From Rhizobium leguminosarum (lineage in GTDB: Bacteria > Pseudomonadota > Alphaproteobacteria > Rhizobiales > Rhizobiaceae), in contig NZ_MZMU01000012.1 in NCBI RefSeq assembly GCF_004123835.1, forward strand, positions 558,001 through 622,000: 64,000 nucleotides of DNA, written 5' to 3'. Below the pieces are notes generated by a model. It was not told the origin of the DNA. It was given only the letters and a program-made list of their open reading frames with translations, and did not search any database. Made by a program: the position numbers and the translations under genes. This document shows, piece after piece, positions 1 to 8,649 of the stretch; the stretch's first letter is position 1; every line of letters starts with the position of its first letter.

Positions 1-226
1 GTCAAATGGCGGCAGCTGAGGTAGCGCGGGGCCTGCATCATATCCAATACGCCGTGGATTGAAGGATAGCTGTTCGGATTTTCGATCTTAACGATGGCGT
101 TCAAGTGGCCCAAATTGTGGGGCCGATTGACTTGTTGCCACGAAGGACTAAGCTTTAAGCCATAACAACCACTACCCACACGCGAGAGATAGCGGAGGGT
201 GCGAGTGGCTGGCGACCTTGAGGAGG

Positions 227-628
227 ATGAGGTTTGCCGTGGATTACCGTGTTGTTCTGCTGATCGCCACATCCGTCATTGCTCTTTCCCCTGCCGACGC
301 CGGGGCGCAGGAGGGCGATGCGACGGCGGGTGCTGCCGTTTTCAAGAAATGCGTGACCTGTCATGTCGTCGATTCCGATACGAACAAGGTCGGTCCGTCG
401 CTGAACAAGCTGTTCGGCCGCAAGGCCGGAACGCATCCCGATTACGCCTATTCGGCCGGGATGAAGGCGGCCGGCGAGGGTGGTCTCGTCTGGGACGAGA
501 CGGTGTTGCGCGACTATCTGCACAATCCGAGAGCGAAGGTGAAGGGCACGAAGATGGCCTTTGTCGGCGTGAAAGACGAGCAGGAGATCACCGATCTCAT
601 CGCCTATCTCAAGCAATATTCCAAGTGA
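227..628 (+). CDS. Class I c-type cytochrome, periplasmic
   Basis: About 133 residues. An N-terminal hydrophobic segment (residues 8-21) ending near GAQ looks like a Sec signal peptide. The heme-attachment motif CVTCH lies at 42-46, and a Met near 110 in a KGTKM context fits the distal ligand of a class I cytochrome c. It probably carries electrons to the oxidase encoded 150 bp downstream. The start is uncertain: TTG at 218, ATG at 227 and GTG at 239 are in frame, and GAGGAGG at 220-226 sits too close to the ATG, so GTG 239 is a real alternative. All options keep the signal peptide. Confidence 0.9.
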   Translation: MRFAVDYRVVLLIATSVIALSPADAGAQEGDATAGAAVFKKCVTCHVVDSDTNKVGPSLNKLFGRKAGTHPDYAYSAGMKAAGEGGLVWDETVLRDYLHNPRAKVKGTKMAFVGVKDEQEITDLIAYLKQYSK

Positions 629-775
629 TGGGCAATACTCCAAATGGCGGGTCGCGGCCCGGGGGCGCGTGCCTAAATTGCCGTAATTGCCGATATTTTC
701 TATCTGTGCGATAATAAACACGGACTTTTTGCGGAATGCGGTTTCACGGGTCGACCTGCTCGAGGAGGAGCGGAC

Positions 776-1594
776 ATGGCTGTCGTGCTGATCCTCGTCC
801 TGATTGTCGTCGGCTCCGTGCTGTTCCATGTGCTGAGCCCGTGGTGGTGGACGCCGATTGCGTCCAACTGGACCTATATCGACACCACCCTCGTCATCAC
901 CTTCTGGATCACCGGCGTCGTCTTCGTGGCGGTGGTTTCGTTCATGGCTTATTGCGTCTTCCGCTTCCGGCACAAGCCGGGCAACCGGGCACATTACGAG
1001 CCCGAGAACCGCAGGCTGGAATTGCTGCTGGGAGGGGGAACGGCGGTCGGCGTTGCGGCGATGCTGGCGCCTGGCCTCATCGTGTGGAACCAGTTCATCA
1101 CGGTGCCTGCCGATGCCGCATCGGTCGAGGTCGTCAGCCAGCAGTGGCTGTGGAGTTTCCGCCTGCCCGGAGCCGACGGAAAGCTCGGCCGCGCCGAGAC
1201 GCGCGACGTCACCCCCGAAAACCCGCTCGGCCTTGATAAAAACGATGCAAGCGGCCTTGATGACGTCATCATCGAAGGCGGCGAGCTACATCTGCCGATC
1301 GGCAAGCCGGTGCACATATTGCTGCGCTCGGTCGATGTGCTCCATGATTTCTACGTGCCGGAATTCCGCGCCAAGATGGACATGATACCCGGCATGATCA
1401 CCTATTTCTGGTTCACGCCGACGCGGACAGGGACCTTCGACATCCTCTGCGCCGAACTCTGTGGCGTCGGCCATGGGCAAATGCGCGGCACCGTCGTGGT
1501 CGAAGCCGACGCCGACTACCAGACCTGGCTCGGGCAGCAGCAGACATTCACCCAGCTTACGGCGTCATCGGGAGAGATGCCGCCGGCAAACTGA
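776..1594 (+). CDS. coxM: Cytochrome c oxidase subunit II (CuA)
   Basis: 272 residues. Two N-terminal membrane helices (about 3-20 and 40-65, with a further hydrophobic stretch near 85-105) are followed by a periplasmic cupredoxin domain. The CuA ligands are visible: His190, then CAELC with C225 and C229, H233 and M236. It accepts electrons from cytochrome c and passes them to subunit I. GAGGAGG at 761-767 supports the start. The order subunit II, I, III, III matches the alternative oxidase CoxMNOP of Bradyrhizobium rather than the main coxBAC cluster, so the coxM symbol rests on gene order and is inferred. Confidence 0.93.
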   Translation: MAVVLILVLIVVGSVLFHVLSPWWWTPIASNWTYIDTTLVITFWITGVVFVAVVSFMAYCVFRFRHKPGNRAHYEPENRRLELLLGGGTAVGVAAMLAPGLIVWNQFITVPADAASVEVVSQQWLWSFRLPGADGKLGRAETRDVTPENPLGLDKNDASGLDDVIIEGGELHLPIGKPVHILLRSVDVLHDFYVPEFRAKMDMIPGMITYFWFTPTRTGTFDILCAELCGVGHGQMRGTVVVEADADYQTWLGQQQTFTQLTASSGEMPPAN

Positions 1595-1641
1595 ACCCCG
1601 CAGCGGTCGCAGACCGCTGGGAGACGAAGGGGAGAGAGATT

Positions 1642-3420
1642 ATGGTCGAGATTCCATCCGACAGCGCAGGCGCCATCCCCTCTGCCGAAGTCGAGGATGT
1701 CGAGCTCTATCATCCGAAAAGCTGGTGGACAAAATATGTGTTCAGCCAGGATGCCAAGATCATCGCCGTGCAATATTCGGTGACGGCGATCGCAATCGGC
1801 CTGGTGGCGCTGGTGCTCTCCTGGCTGATGCGCATTCAGCTCGCCTTTCCCGGCTATTTCGCTTTCATCGATGCCGATCATTATTATCAGTTCATCACCA
1901 TGCACGGCATGATCATGGTGATCTATCTGCTGACCGCGCTGTTCCTCGGCGGCTTCGGCAACTACCTCATTCCGCTGATGGTCGGCGCGCGCGATATGGT
2001 GTTTCCTTACGCCAACATGCTGAGCTATTGGATTTATCTGCTCGCAGTGCTGATCCTCGCCGCGGGCTTCTTCGCCCCCGGCGGCCCGACGGGGGCCGGT
2101 TGGACGCTCTATCCGCCACAGGCTGTTCTCTCCGGCACGCCTGGGGGCAAGGACTGGGGTATCCTGCTGATGCTCTCCTCGCTGATCGTCTTCATCATCG
2201 GCTTCACCATGGGTGGGCTGAACTATGTGGTAACAGTGCTGCAGGGGCGCGCTCGCGGCATGACACTGATGCGCATGCCGCTCACGGTCTGGGGCATCTT
2301 CACCGCGACCGTGATGGCGTTGCTCGCCTTTCCCGCCCTTTTCGTCGCCTGCGTCATGATGATGTTCGATCGCCTGCTCGGCACGAGCTTCTTCATGCCT
2401 GCCATCGTCGAAATGGGCACGCAGCTGCAGCACGGCGGCGGCAGCCCGATCCTCTTCCAGCACCTCTTCTGGTTCTTCGGGCATCCGGAGGTCTATATCG
2501 TCGCATTGCCTGCCTTCGGCATTGTTTCGGACCTGATCAGCACGCATGCGCGCAAGAACATCTTCGGCTACCGCATGATGGTCTGGGCGATCGTCATCAT
2601 CGGCGCGCTCAGCTTCGTCGTCTGGGCGCACCACATGTATGTCAGCGGCATGAACCCGGCCTTCGGCTTCTTCTTCGCCACGACGACGCTGATCATCGCC
2701 GTCCCGACGGCGATCAAGGTCTATAACTGGGTGTTGACGCTGTGGCGCGGCGACATCCACCTGACCCTGCCGATGCTCTTTGCGCTCGCCTTCATCGTCA
2801 CCTTCGTCAATGGCGGCCTGACGGGCCTGTTCCTCGGCAACGTCGTCGTCGACGTGCCGCTGTCGGATACGATGTTCGTCGTCGCGCATTTCCACATGGT
2901 CATGGGTGTGGCGCCGATCCTCGTCATCTTCGGGGCGATCTATCACTGGTATCCGAAGGTGACGGGACGCATGCTGAACGACGTGCTCGGCCATATCCAC
3001 TTCTGGATCACCTTCCTCGGCACCTATGCGATCTTCTTTCCGATGCACTATCTCGGCCTGCTCGGCGTGCCGCGGCGCTACTTCGAGATGGGAGAGACGG
3101 CCTTCGTTCCGCCTTCGGCCGATACGCTGAATATCTTCATCACCGTCATGGCGCTGATCGTCGGGGCCGGACAGATGGTCTTCCTGTTCAATCTGGTCTG
3201 GAGCCTTTTCCGGGGCAAGGAGTCCGGCGGCAATCCGTGGCGGGCAACGACGCTCGAATGGCAGACGCCGCAAACGCCGCCCGCCCATGGCAACTGGGGC
3301 AAGGATCTACCTGTCGTCTACCGCTGGGCCTATGACTACAGCGTGCCGGGGGCGGCCGAGGACTTCATTCCGCAGACGGTGCCGTCAGGCGGCGGCGTCA
3401 CACGGGAGGTCCATGCATGA
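1642..3420 (+). CDS. coxN: Cytochrome c oxidase subunit I
   Basis: 592 residues with about 12 membrane helices. Heme-copper ligands are intact: H88 (heme a), H281 and Y285 in the HPEVY motif with E283, the CuB pair H330-H331, and H416/H418 in AHFHM. The K-channel lysine K359 and the D-channel aspartate D118 are present. The usual asparagine pair after D118 (FPRLNN type) is altered to FPYANM, a possible difference in the proton pathway. This is the catalytic O2-reducing subunit of an aa3/caa3-type oxidase. GGGGAGAGA precedes the ATG. It overlaps coxO by ATGA, indicating translational coupling. Confidence 0.95.
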   Translation: MVEIPSDSAGAIPSAEVEDVELYHPKSWWTKYVFSQDAKIIAVQYSVTAIAIGLVALVLSWLMRIQLAFPGYFAFIDADHYYQFITMHGMIMVIYLLTALFLGGFGNYLIPLMVGARDMVFPYANMLSYWIYLLAVLILAAGFFAPGGPTGAGWTLYPPQAVLSGTPGGKDWGILLMLSSLIVFIIGFTMGGLNYVVTVLQGRARGMTLMRMPLTVWGIFTATVMALLAFPALFVACVMMMFDRLLGTSFFMPAIVEMGTQLQHGGGSPILFQHLFWFFGHPEVYIVALPAFGIVSDLISTHARKNIFGYRMMVWAIVIIGALSFVVWAHHMYVSGMNPAFGFFFATTTLIIAVPTAIKVYNWVLTLWRGDIHLTLPMLFALAFIVTFVNGGLTGLFLGNVVVDVPLSDTMFVVAHFHMVMGVAPILVIFGAIYHWYPKVTGRMLNDVLGHIHFWITFLGTYAIFFPMHYLGLLGVPRRYFEMGETAFVPPSADTLNIFITVMALIVGAGQMVFLFNLVWSLFRGKESGGNPWRATTLEWQTPQTPPAHGNWGKDLPVVYRWAYDYSVPGAAEDFIPQTVPSGGGVTREVHA

Positions 3421-4136
3421 ACGTCATGCTGATTTTCCTTGCCGCAATCGCCGCCATTATCTTCTGGTGGCTTTCCGGGCAGCGCTTGACCTCGAAGCCC
3501 TGGCTTGAAACCGGGTCGGTGCAGCTGCCGGGTCATGACGGTGCCGAGCGGCAAAGGCTACCGGCGCCGGCGGTGAAAATCGGGCTCTTCGTGTTTCTCG
3601 GCGTCGTCGGCGCCGTCTTCAGCCTTGCCGTCAGCGCCTATTTCATGCGCATGGCGTCGACCGACTGGTGGGCGACGCCTGTTCCGCGGCTGCTCTGGGT
3701 GAACACTGCCACACTCGCCCTGAGCAGCGCTGCCCTGCAATGGGCGAAAAGAGAAGCAGGACATGGCCGCATGGAGGTGCTGCGACCGGCGCTTGCTGCA
3801 GGACTTGCGCTTGCCATCTTCTTCCTCGTCGGACAGATCCAGGCATGGCGGGAGCTGACGGCGGCCGGGTACGTGCTGGCCGATAACCCTTCCAACAGCT
3901 TCTTCTACATGCTGACCGGGCTGCACGGCCTGCATATCCTCGGCGGGCTTGCCGTGCTCGCGCACACGACGGTCAGGGCATTTTCAACGGATGTGGCTAC
4001 GGACAGGCTGCTCCTCAGCGTCGATCTTTCCGCCATCTACTCGCATTTTATGCTCGCCGTCTGGCTGTTGCTCTTCGCGCTCTTTGCCGGATGGGCGAAT
4101 GATTTCGTCGATCTCTGCCGCACACTTCTGAATTAG
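3417..4136 (+). CDS. coxO: Cytochrome c oxidase subunit III-like protein, first copy
   Basis: 239 residues, all-helical membrane protein of the subunit III family. One N-terminal helix (3-18) precedes a charged linker, then helices begin near 55. A conserved-looking segment with a Gly/His-rich core (FYMLTGLHGLHILGG) matches the helix of subunit III that carries the HG-x-H pattern. Its ATG overlaps the stop of subunit I. Together with the next gene it gives two subunit III genes in tandem, as in coxOP. Its role is assembly or stability of the oxidase and possibly proton uptake, known from the family only. Confidence 0.85.
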   Translation: MNVMLIFLAAIAAIIFWWLSGQRLTSKPWLETGSVQLPGHDGAERQRLPAPAVKIGLFVFLGVVGAVFSLAVSAYFMRMASTDWWATPVPRLLWVNTATLALSSAALQWAKREAGHGRMEVLRPALAAGLALAIFFLVGQIQAWRELTAAGYVLADNPSNSFFYMLTGLHGLHILGGLAVLAHTTVRAFSTDVATDRLLLSVDLSAIYSHFMLAVWLLLFALFAGWANDFVDLCRTLLN

Positions 4137-4147
4137 GAGATTTGCAG

Positions 4148-4867
4148 ATGGCACATCCTGTCCAGACACAAGGCGAGCCAGGCCTCAGCCCGGTCGGCCT
4201 GCGCGGTGTCGCCGCTGATTTCAGCTCGGATCAGCGTGCCTTCAAGACCGCCTCCTGGGGCAAGGCGATGATGTGGATCTTTCTGCTCAGCGATACCTTC
4301 GTCTTCGGCTGTTTCCTGATCGCTTATATGACCGCCCGCATGTCGACGCCCGTCCCATGGCCCAATCCGAGCGAGGTCTTCGCGCTGCATATCGGCGGCC
4401 AGGACGTTCCGCTGATCCTGATCGCGATCATGACTTTCGTGCTGATCTCGAGCAGCGGCACCATGGCGATGGCGGTCAATTTCGGTTATCGCCGCGACCG
4501 CCGCATGACGGCGATGCTGATGCTGCTCACAGCCCTTCTCGGCGCAGGCTTCGTCGGCATGCAGGCCTTCGAATGGACGAAGCTGATCACCGAAGGCGTG
4601 CGCCCCTGGGATAACCCGTGGGGGGCGGCACAGTTCGGATCGACCTTCTTCATGATCACCGGTTTTCACGGCACCCACGTCACGATCGGCGTCATCTTCC
4701 TGCTGATCGTCGCCCGCAAGGTCTGGCGTGGCGATTTCGACGTGGAACGGCGCGGCTTCTTCACCAGCCGGAAAGGCCGCTACGAGGCCGTCGAGATCAT
4801 GGGCCTCTATTGGCACTTCGTCGACCTAGTCTGGGTCTTCATCTTCGCGTTTTTTTATCTGTGGTGA
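4148..4867 (+). CDS. coxP: Cytochrome c oxidase subunit III, second copy
   Basis: 239 residues with about five membrane helices. Typical subunit III blocks are seen: FFMITGFHGTHVTIG and the C-terminal EIMGLYWHFVDLVWVFIF, which ends the protein as in classical subunit III. The ATG at 4148 is preceded by AGGAGA (4135-4140, 7-nt spacing); an in-frame TTG at 4142 is less likely. It lies 11 bp after coxO in the same operon. It is closer to canonical subunit III than the preceding gene. Confidence 0.92.
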   Translation: MAHPVQTQGEPGLSPVGLRGVAADFSSDQRAFKTASWGKAMMWIFLLSDTFVFGCFLIAYMTARMSTPVPWPNPSEVFALHIGGQDVPLILIAIMTFVLISSSGTMAMAVNFGYRRDRRMTAMLMLLTALLGAGFVGMQAFEWTKLITEGVRPWDNPWGAAQFGSTFFMITGFHGTHVTIGVIFLLIVARKVWRGDFDVERRGFFTSRKGRYEAVEIMGLYWHFVDLVWVFIFAFFYLW

Positions 4868-4874
4868 GGTCGTC

Positions 4875-5240
4875 ATGAGCGAGACAACGGCGCATGCGCA
4901 AAGCCAAACGGTGCATGCACAAACACACACCGGACAGCAGCACCCGATCCGGCTCTATCTCTTCGTCTGGGGCCTGCTCTTCGTGCTCAGCGCCTTTTCC
5001 TACATGGTCGATTATCTCGGCATCCAGGGTTATCTCAGGTGGACGCTGATCCTCGTGTTCATGATGCTGAAGGCCGGGCTGATCGTCGCCGTCTTCATGC
5101 ACATGGCCTGGGAACGGCTGGCGCTCGTCTACGCCATCCTGCTGCCGCCGCTGCTGGTGCTGGTTTTCGTGGCGCTGATGGTATCGGAAGCGGACTACAC
5201 GATCTTCACCCGGCTGGCATTCTTTGGTGCTACGCCGTAA
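4875..5240 (+). CDS. Cytochrome c oxidase subunit IV family protein
   Basis: 121 residues. A His-rich N-terminal tail of about 30 residues is followed by three hydrophobic helices (about 32-50, 57-77, 85-105), with FMMLKAGLIVAVFMHMAWE in the middle helix. This is the layout of the small prokaryotic subunit IV (COX4_pro / CtaF-like) of caa3-type oxidases. It starts 7 bp after coxP and is the last gene of the operon. A likely accessory or assembly subunit; residue-level function is unknown. Confidence 0.85.
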   Translation: MSETTAHAQSQTVHAQTHTGQQHPIRLYLFVWGLLFVLSAFSYMVDYLGIQGYLRWTLILVFMMLKAGLIVAVFMHMAWERLALVYAILLPPLLVLVFVALMVSEADYTIFTRLAFFGATP

Positions 5241-5252
5241 AGTTTCAGCGCC

Positions 5253-5285
5253 GCAATTCAAAGTGTTACAGCGTCCTTTGCGCGT
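5253..5285. repeat. Intergenic repeat, first copy (GCAATTCAAAGTG family)
   Basis: The segment from GCAATTCAAAGTG to CCTTTGCGCGT just after the oxidase operon recurs at 27285-27316 with one missing T. Only the left half is kept here; the hairpin-forming right half of the second copy is absent. It looks like a truncated dispersed intergenic element. Confidence 0.7.
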
Positions 5286-5458
5286 AACAAGGTGGACGGA
5301 GCCCTGACTCTCGCCCGTGGGGCCGGGTGGCTTTATGACCATGCCGTGCTGTCCGATGCCTACCAGCAGGGGTGTGTGACCAGCGCCCAGCAGAATTGAT
5401 CTAGCCGCCCGGCCGGGTTATGCTTAGGAAGCCGATTGCTCAAGTGAGGACAGCGCAA

Positions 5459-5689
5459 ATGTCTAAATTTCGCGTCTGGTCATCAATCTTAGGATGGGCC
5501 GCGTTTGCCGTCTTGGCGGCTTGGAGCACGCAAGAAGTGCTCCTCTGGTATAAACCCGGCGTATCTTACGGCACAGTTTTGATCGCGGTGTTTCTCGCGG
5601 TTCAGGTAGCCTATGGGGTGCGCCAGATCGCGCGCCGGCTTGGCTGGGCCCGCAGGTCATATGCCCCTACCGGAATCGAACACCGGTAA
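5459..5689 (+). CDS. Small hypothetical membrane protein
   Basis: 76 residues from the ATG at 5459, which has TGAGGA at 5445-5450. An in-frame ATG at 5420 lacks a good ribosome site. Two hydrophobic helices (about 6-23 and 34-52) are followed by a basic tail (RQIARRLGWARR), so a two-pass inner-membrane protein with a cytoplasmic C-terminus is likely. I recognise no family. It sits alone between the oxidase operon and an AraC regulator gene on the other strand. Confidence 0.5.
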   Translation: MSKFRVWSSILGWAAFAVLAAWSTQEVLLWYKPGVSYGTVLIAVFLAVQVAYGVRQIARRLGWARRSYAPTGIEHR

Positions 5690-5788
5690 AGCAATGCGAC
5701 CGCAACAGGTCCGGGAAAGGAGCGTTTGCGATGCCGTGCTCGGGCGTAGAGCGGCAATCGGGCGGTCTCCGTTGCCGTGCATCTTCGT

Positions 5789-6826
5789 TCAACGCCTCGA
5801 TGATGGGGCGTTCCCCTTCTTTTCCCAGGAGCGCAGCGCACGCCAGAGCACCGTGTTGTCTGCATAGCCCAGCACACGCGCAATCTCGGACATCGGTGCT
5901 GCATGTCGGTCGCCGAGATAGTGGGCGGCGAGTGTCTGGCGGTGCTGGCGAACGAGATCGCGAAGCGACACGCCTTCCTCCGACAGCCGGCGCTGCAGGC
6001 TTCGCGGCGACATCTTCAGTTCGGTCGCAAGCGTTGCGACCGTGATCGGCTTTCGGCCGAGATAGATGCCGATCAGGGCCTGGACCTTTTCCTTGACGGC
6101 ATCGCCGGCCGCTGGCTCGTTGACCAGATCGCCGATATGCCGCTCCAGGATTTCGACCAGGCTTTTGTCTTCCGCACGGTGCACACGGTCAGCCTCCGCC
6201 TTGTTCATGACGATCCGGTTGCCGGATTGGCCGAACAGGATGGGCGCGCCACAGATGCGTTCCAGCACACCGGCGTCGCGCGGGGCGTGATGCTCGAGCT
6301 GTATTTCGATCGGCCGCCAGCCACGGCGGAAGCACGAACGGACGAGCTGACAGGAGGCGGCAATCGTGAATTCGCTGTCCTGCCGGCGCGGCCACATGCT
6401 GGGATCGACGATCCGGTAGCTCCAGACAAAATCGCCATTCTCCTCGAACACGCCTGAACTGGTCGCGCCTTGCACCGCGTTGACATATTTCGACAGCCGC
6501 TCGAAAGCGCTGCGAATGGTCGGCGAGAGTGCGAAGAGCATGCCGATGGGGCCGATGTCGGCGGGTTTGAAGCCGGTGCCCATGCGGGCTCCCAGTGCCG
6601 GTTCGCCTGTTATCGTCGCGGCATCTTCGAACAGCGCGACATAACGCGCCATGGGCAGGACAGCGTAGGGATCTTCCAGTTGTGAGCGCAGAATGCCGTG
6701 CGAAGCCAGAAGAAGGTCGGTTTTCCCGGATCTTTTATCGATTTGTTGCACCAGCGGGATCAAGACGGAGGCTCGAATTGAAGCAACTGCGGGCATGCGG
6801 CTGATCAAATGCGATGCAACTGCCAT
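5789..6826 (-). CDS. AraC-family regulator (OruR/ArgR-type architecture)
   Basis: 345 residues. Residues about 20-205 look like the arabinose-binding-like effector domain (PF12625 type) found in OruR/MmoR-like AraC regulators. The C-terminal 90 residues hold the two helix-turn-helix units (ITVATLATELKMSPRSLQRR; then MSEIARVLGYADNTVLWRA). It is divergent from an amine permease and a copper amine oxidase, with 122 bp between, so it probably controls amine uptake and oxidation and may sense the amine. This function is inferred from position. Confidence 0.88.
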   Translation of the reverse strand: MAVASHLISRMPAVASIRASVLIPLVQQIDKRSGKTDLLLASHGILRSQLEDPYAVLPMARYVALFEDAATITGEPALGARMGTGFKPADIGPIGMLFALSPTIRSAFERLSKYVNAVQGATSSGVFEENGDFVWSYRIVDPSMWPRRQDSEFTIAASCQLVRSCFRRGWRPIEIQLEHHAPRDAGVLERICGAPILFGQSGNRIVMNKAEADRVHRAEDKSLVEILERHIGDLVNEPAAGDAVKEKVQALIGIYLGRKPITVATLATELKMSPRSLQRRLSEEGVSLRDLVRQHRQTLAAHYLGDRHAAPMSEIARVLGYADNTVLWRALRSWEKKGNAPSSRR

Positions 6827-6948
6827 TTTCAGCGTCTCCAGTGACCTTCGTGGCGCGAATTATCGATTCATTGGCATAAATTGCAATTTCGAGGCCAGAT
6901 CGCCGCGCTTACCCTCTTGGCAACAAACAAGCAAAGAGGGGTTTCTCC

Positions 6949-8403
6949 ATGACATTGGAAGTAAGCATGGCCGCACCATCATCGCCGGAGCGTCGTCTGG
7001 CCAGGGACTCGGTGGGCCTCGCCCATATCGTGTTCTTCGTCGTTGCCGCGGCCGCGCCGCTGACGGCTGTCGTCGGCGCTTCGCCGGCCGCCTTTGCCTT
7101 CGGCAATGGCGCAGGCGTTCCCGGCGCTTTCGTGCTTGCCGGCATGCTCTACCTGCTCTTCTCGGTCGGCTTCACCGCCATGAGCCGGCATGTGGGCGGG
7201 GCAGGAGCCTTCTACACCTATATCACCCACGGTATTGGCAAGCCGGCCGGTATGGGTGGTGCCTTCATGGCGCTGGTCACCTATAGCGCGGTTCAGATCG
7301 CCATCTATGGCCTGTTCGGTTTCTTCATGGCCAATGCCATAGCGCCGCTCGGGCTGGTCCTGCCGTGGTGGACCTTCGCCTTCGCGGCACTGGTCGTCGT
7401 GCTGGTCTGCGGTCGGCGCAACATCGCCTTCTCAGGCGCGATCCTCGGCGTCTGCATGATTGCCGAAATAGCCATATTGCTGGTTCTGGATCTTGCCATC
7501 GTCTTTTCAGGCGGCGGACCGGAAGGCATCAGCTTCTCCTCCTTTGCGCCATCGTCGGTCTTTGCGCCCGGTCTCGGCGGGGCGCTGGTCTTCGTCATCG
7601 GTTAGTTCCTTCATCGGCTTCGAAGCTACGGCCATTTTCGGCGAGGAAGCCGAAGATCCGGAAAAGACCATTCCCCGCGCCACCTATGTTGCCGTGCTGC
7701 TCATCACTCTCTTCTATGCCTTCTCCACCTGGGCAATCGTGCAATTCTATGGTCAGGGCAAGGTGCAGGCCTCTGCTGCTGCCAGCCTCGACAGCTTCTA
7801 CTTCACTGCCGCCAATTCCGTGCTCGGTCCATGGTCGAGCCAGGTGATGAACGTGCTGCTGATCACCAGCCTGTTTGCCTGCATCCTGTCCTTCCACAAT
7901 ACGCTCAACCGCTATTTCTTCGCTCTTGGCCGTGAAGGTTGGCCGCCAAGGTGCTTGGCAAGGTTCACGCCAAACATGGCTCACCCTATGCTGCGGGTCT
8001 TCTGCAAAGTCTGATCGCAGCCGTCGTTCTTGCCCTATTCGTAACCTTCGGCGCGGATCCCTACACCGTCGTGTTCTCATGGATGTCAGCGCTTGCAGGT
8101 ATCGGCATTCTGCTGGTGCAGGTGCTGGTTTCCGTCGCGGTCATCATGTTCTTCCGCAAGACGCCGAACAGCAATAGCGCCTGGACCACGATGATCGCGC
8201 CAGTGCTGGCGCTCCTCGGCCTCATGGGCTCGCTGGTGCTGGTCAGTTCCAATCTTTCACTCCTTTCCGGCAGCGAAAGCCTGATCGTCAAGGCTTTCCC
8301 CTACGCCATGGTGCTGGTGGGCATTCTTGGCGCGCTGTTTGCGATCCGGATCAAGAGATCCAAGCCCGCTCTCTACGCCTCCCTCGGAAAGGTCTTCGAA
8401 TGA
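6949..8403 (+). pseudogene. APC-family amino acid/amine permease, broken by two frameshifts
   Basis: Three overlapping open segments (frames 1, 2, 1) together make one normal APC permease of about 484 residues with 12 helices. The N-terminal part has the family start (SVGLAHIVFFVVAAAAPLTA). Frame 1 stops at a TAG after FVIG at 7603; frame 2 continues with SFIGFEATAIFGEEAEDPEK. Reading must return to frame 1 near 7940, between GREG and AKVLGKVHAKHGSP. The two shifts compensate (one extra base near 7600-7606, one missing near 7938-7942), so this is either a recent pseudogene or two sequencing errors. It lies between the AraC regulator and the amine oxidase and is presumably the amine importer of that pathway. 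Confidence 0.8.
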
Positions 8404-8573
8404 GTGCCGTTGCCGAACTTGCACCCGTCGATCGCCTTCTGGTTCTCGCGGTCGCGATCCTTGCCGGCGCAACATTGCTGGTTGCCGTCGAGGCACACGC
8501 CTTCTGCTCGCTGTTCTGCATTCATGCAGACCAGATGATGATCGAGACGCAGATCTGCTCCAGTCGATCCTGA
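8400..8573 (+). CDS. 57-aa hypothetical membrane or exported peptide
   Basis: ATGA overlap with the permease stop (ATG at 8400, stop TGA at 8401-8403) suggests translational coupling. The peptide has a hydrophobic helix (about residues 12-34, LLVLAVAILAGATLLVAVEA) followed by a Cys-rich tail, CSLFC near 36-40 and a third Cys near 53. It could be a signal-anchored or exported copper-binding peptide serving the copper amine oxidase 76 bp downstream, but that is a guess. No family recognised. Confidence 0.45.
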   Translation: MSAVAELAPVDRLLVLAVAILAGATLLVAVEAHAFCSLFCIHADQMMIETQICSSRS

Positions 8574-8649
8574 TCACCGCAGCTTGCGACGCGCCATGGT
8601 GCGTCGTCTCTCCCAAAACCAAAAGGCCCAAAATCAAAGAGGTATGTCC

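Noticed and set aside
1516..3288. Long open frame (590 codons) on the minus strand across coxN
   Set aside because: Composition rich in Arg, Asp, His and Glu, exactly as expected of a frame opposite a high-GC membrane protein gene; coxN on the plus strand has all catalytic ligands.
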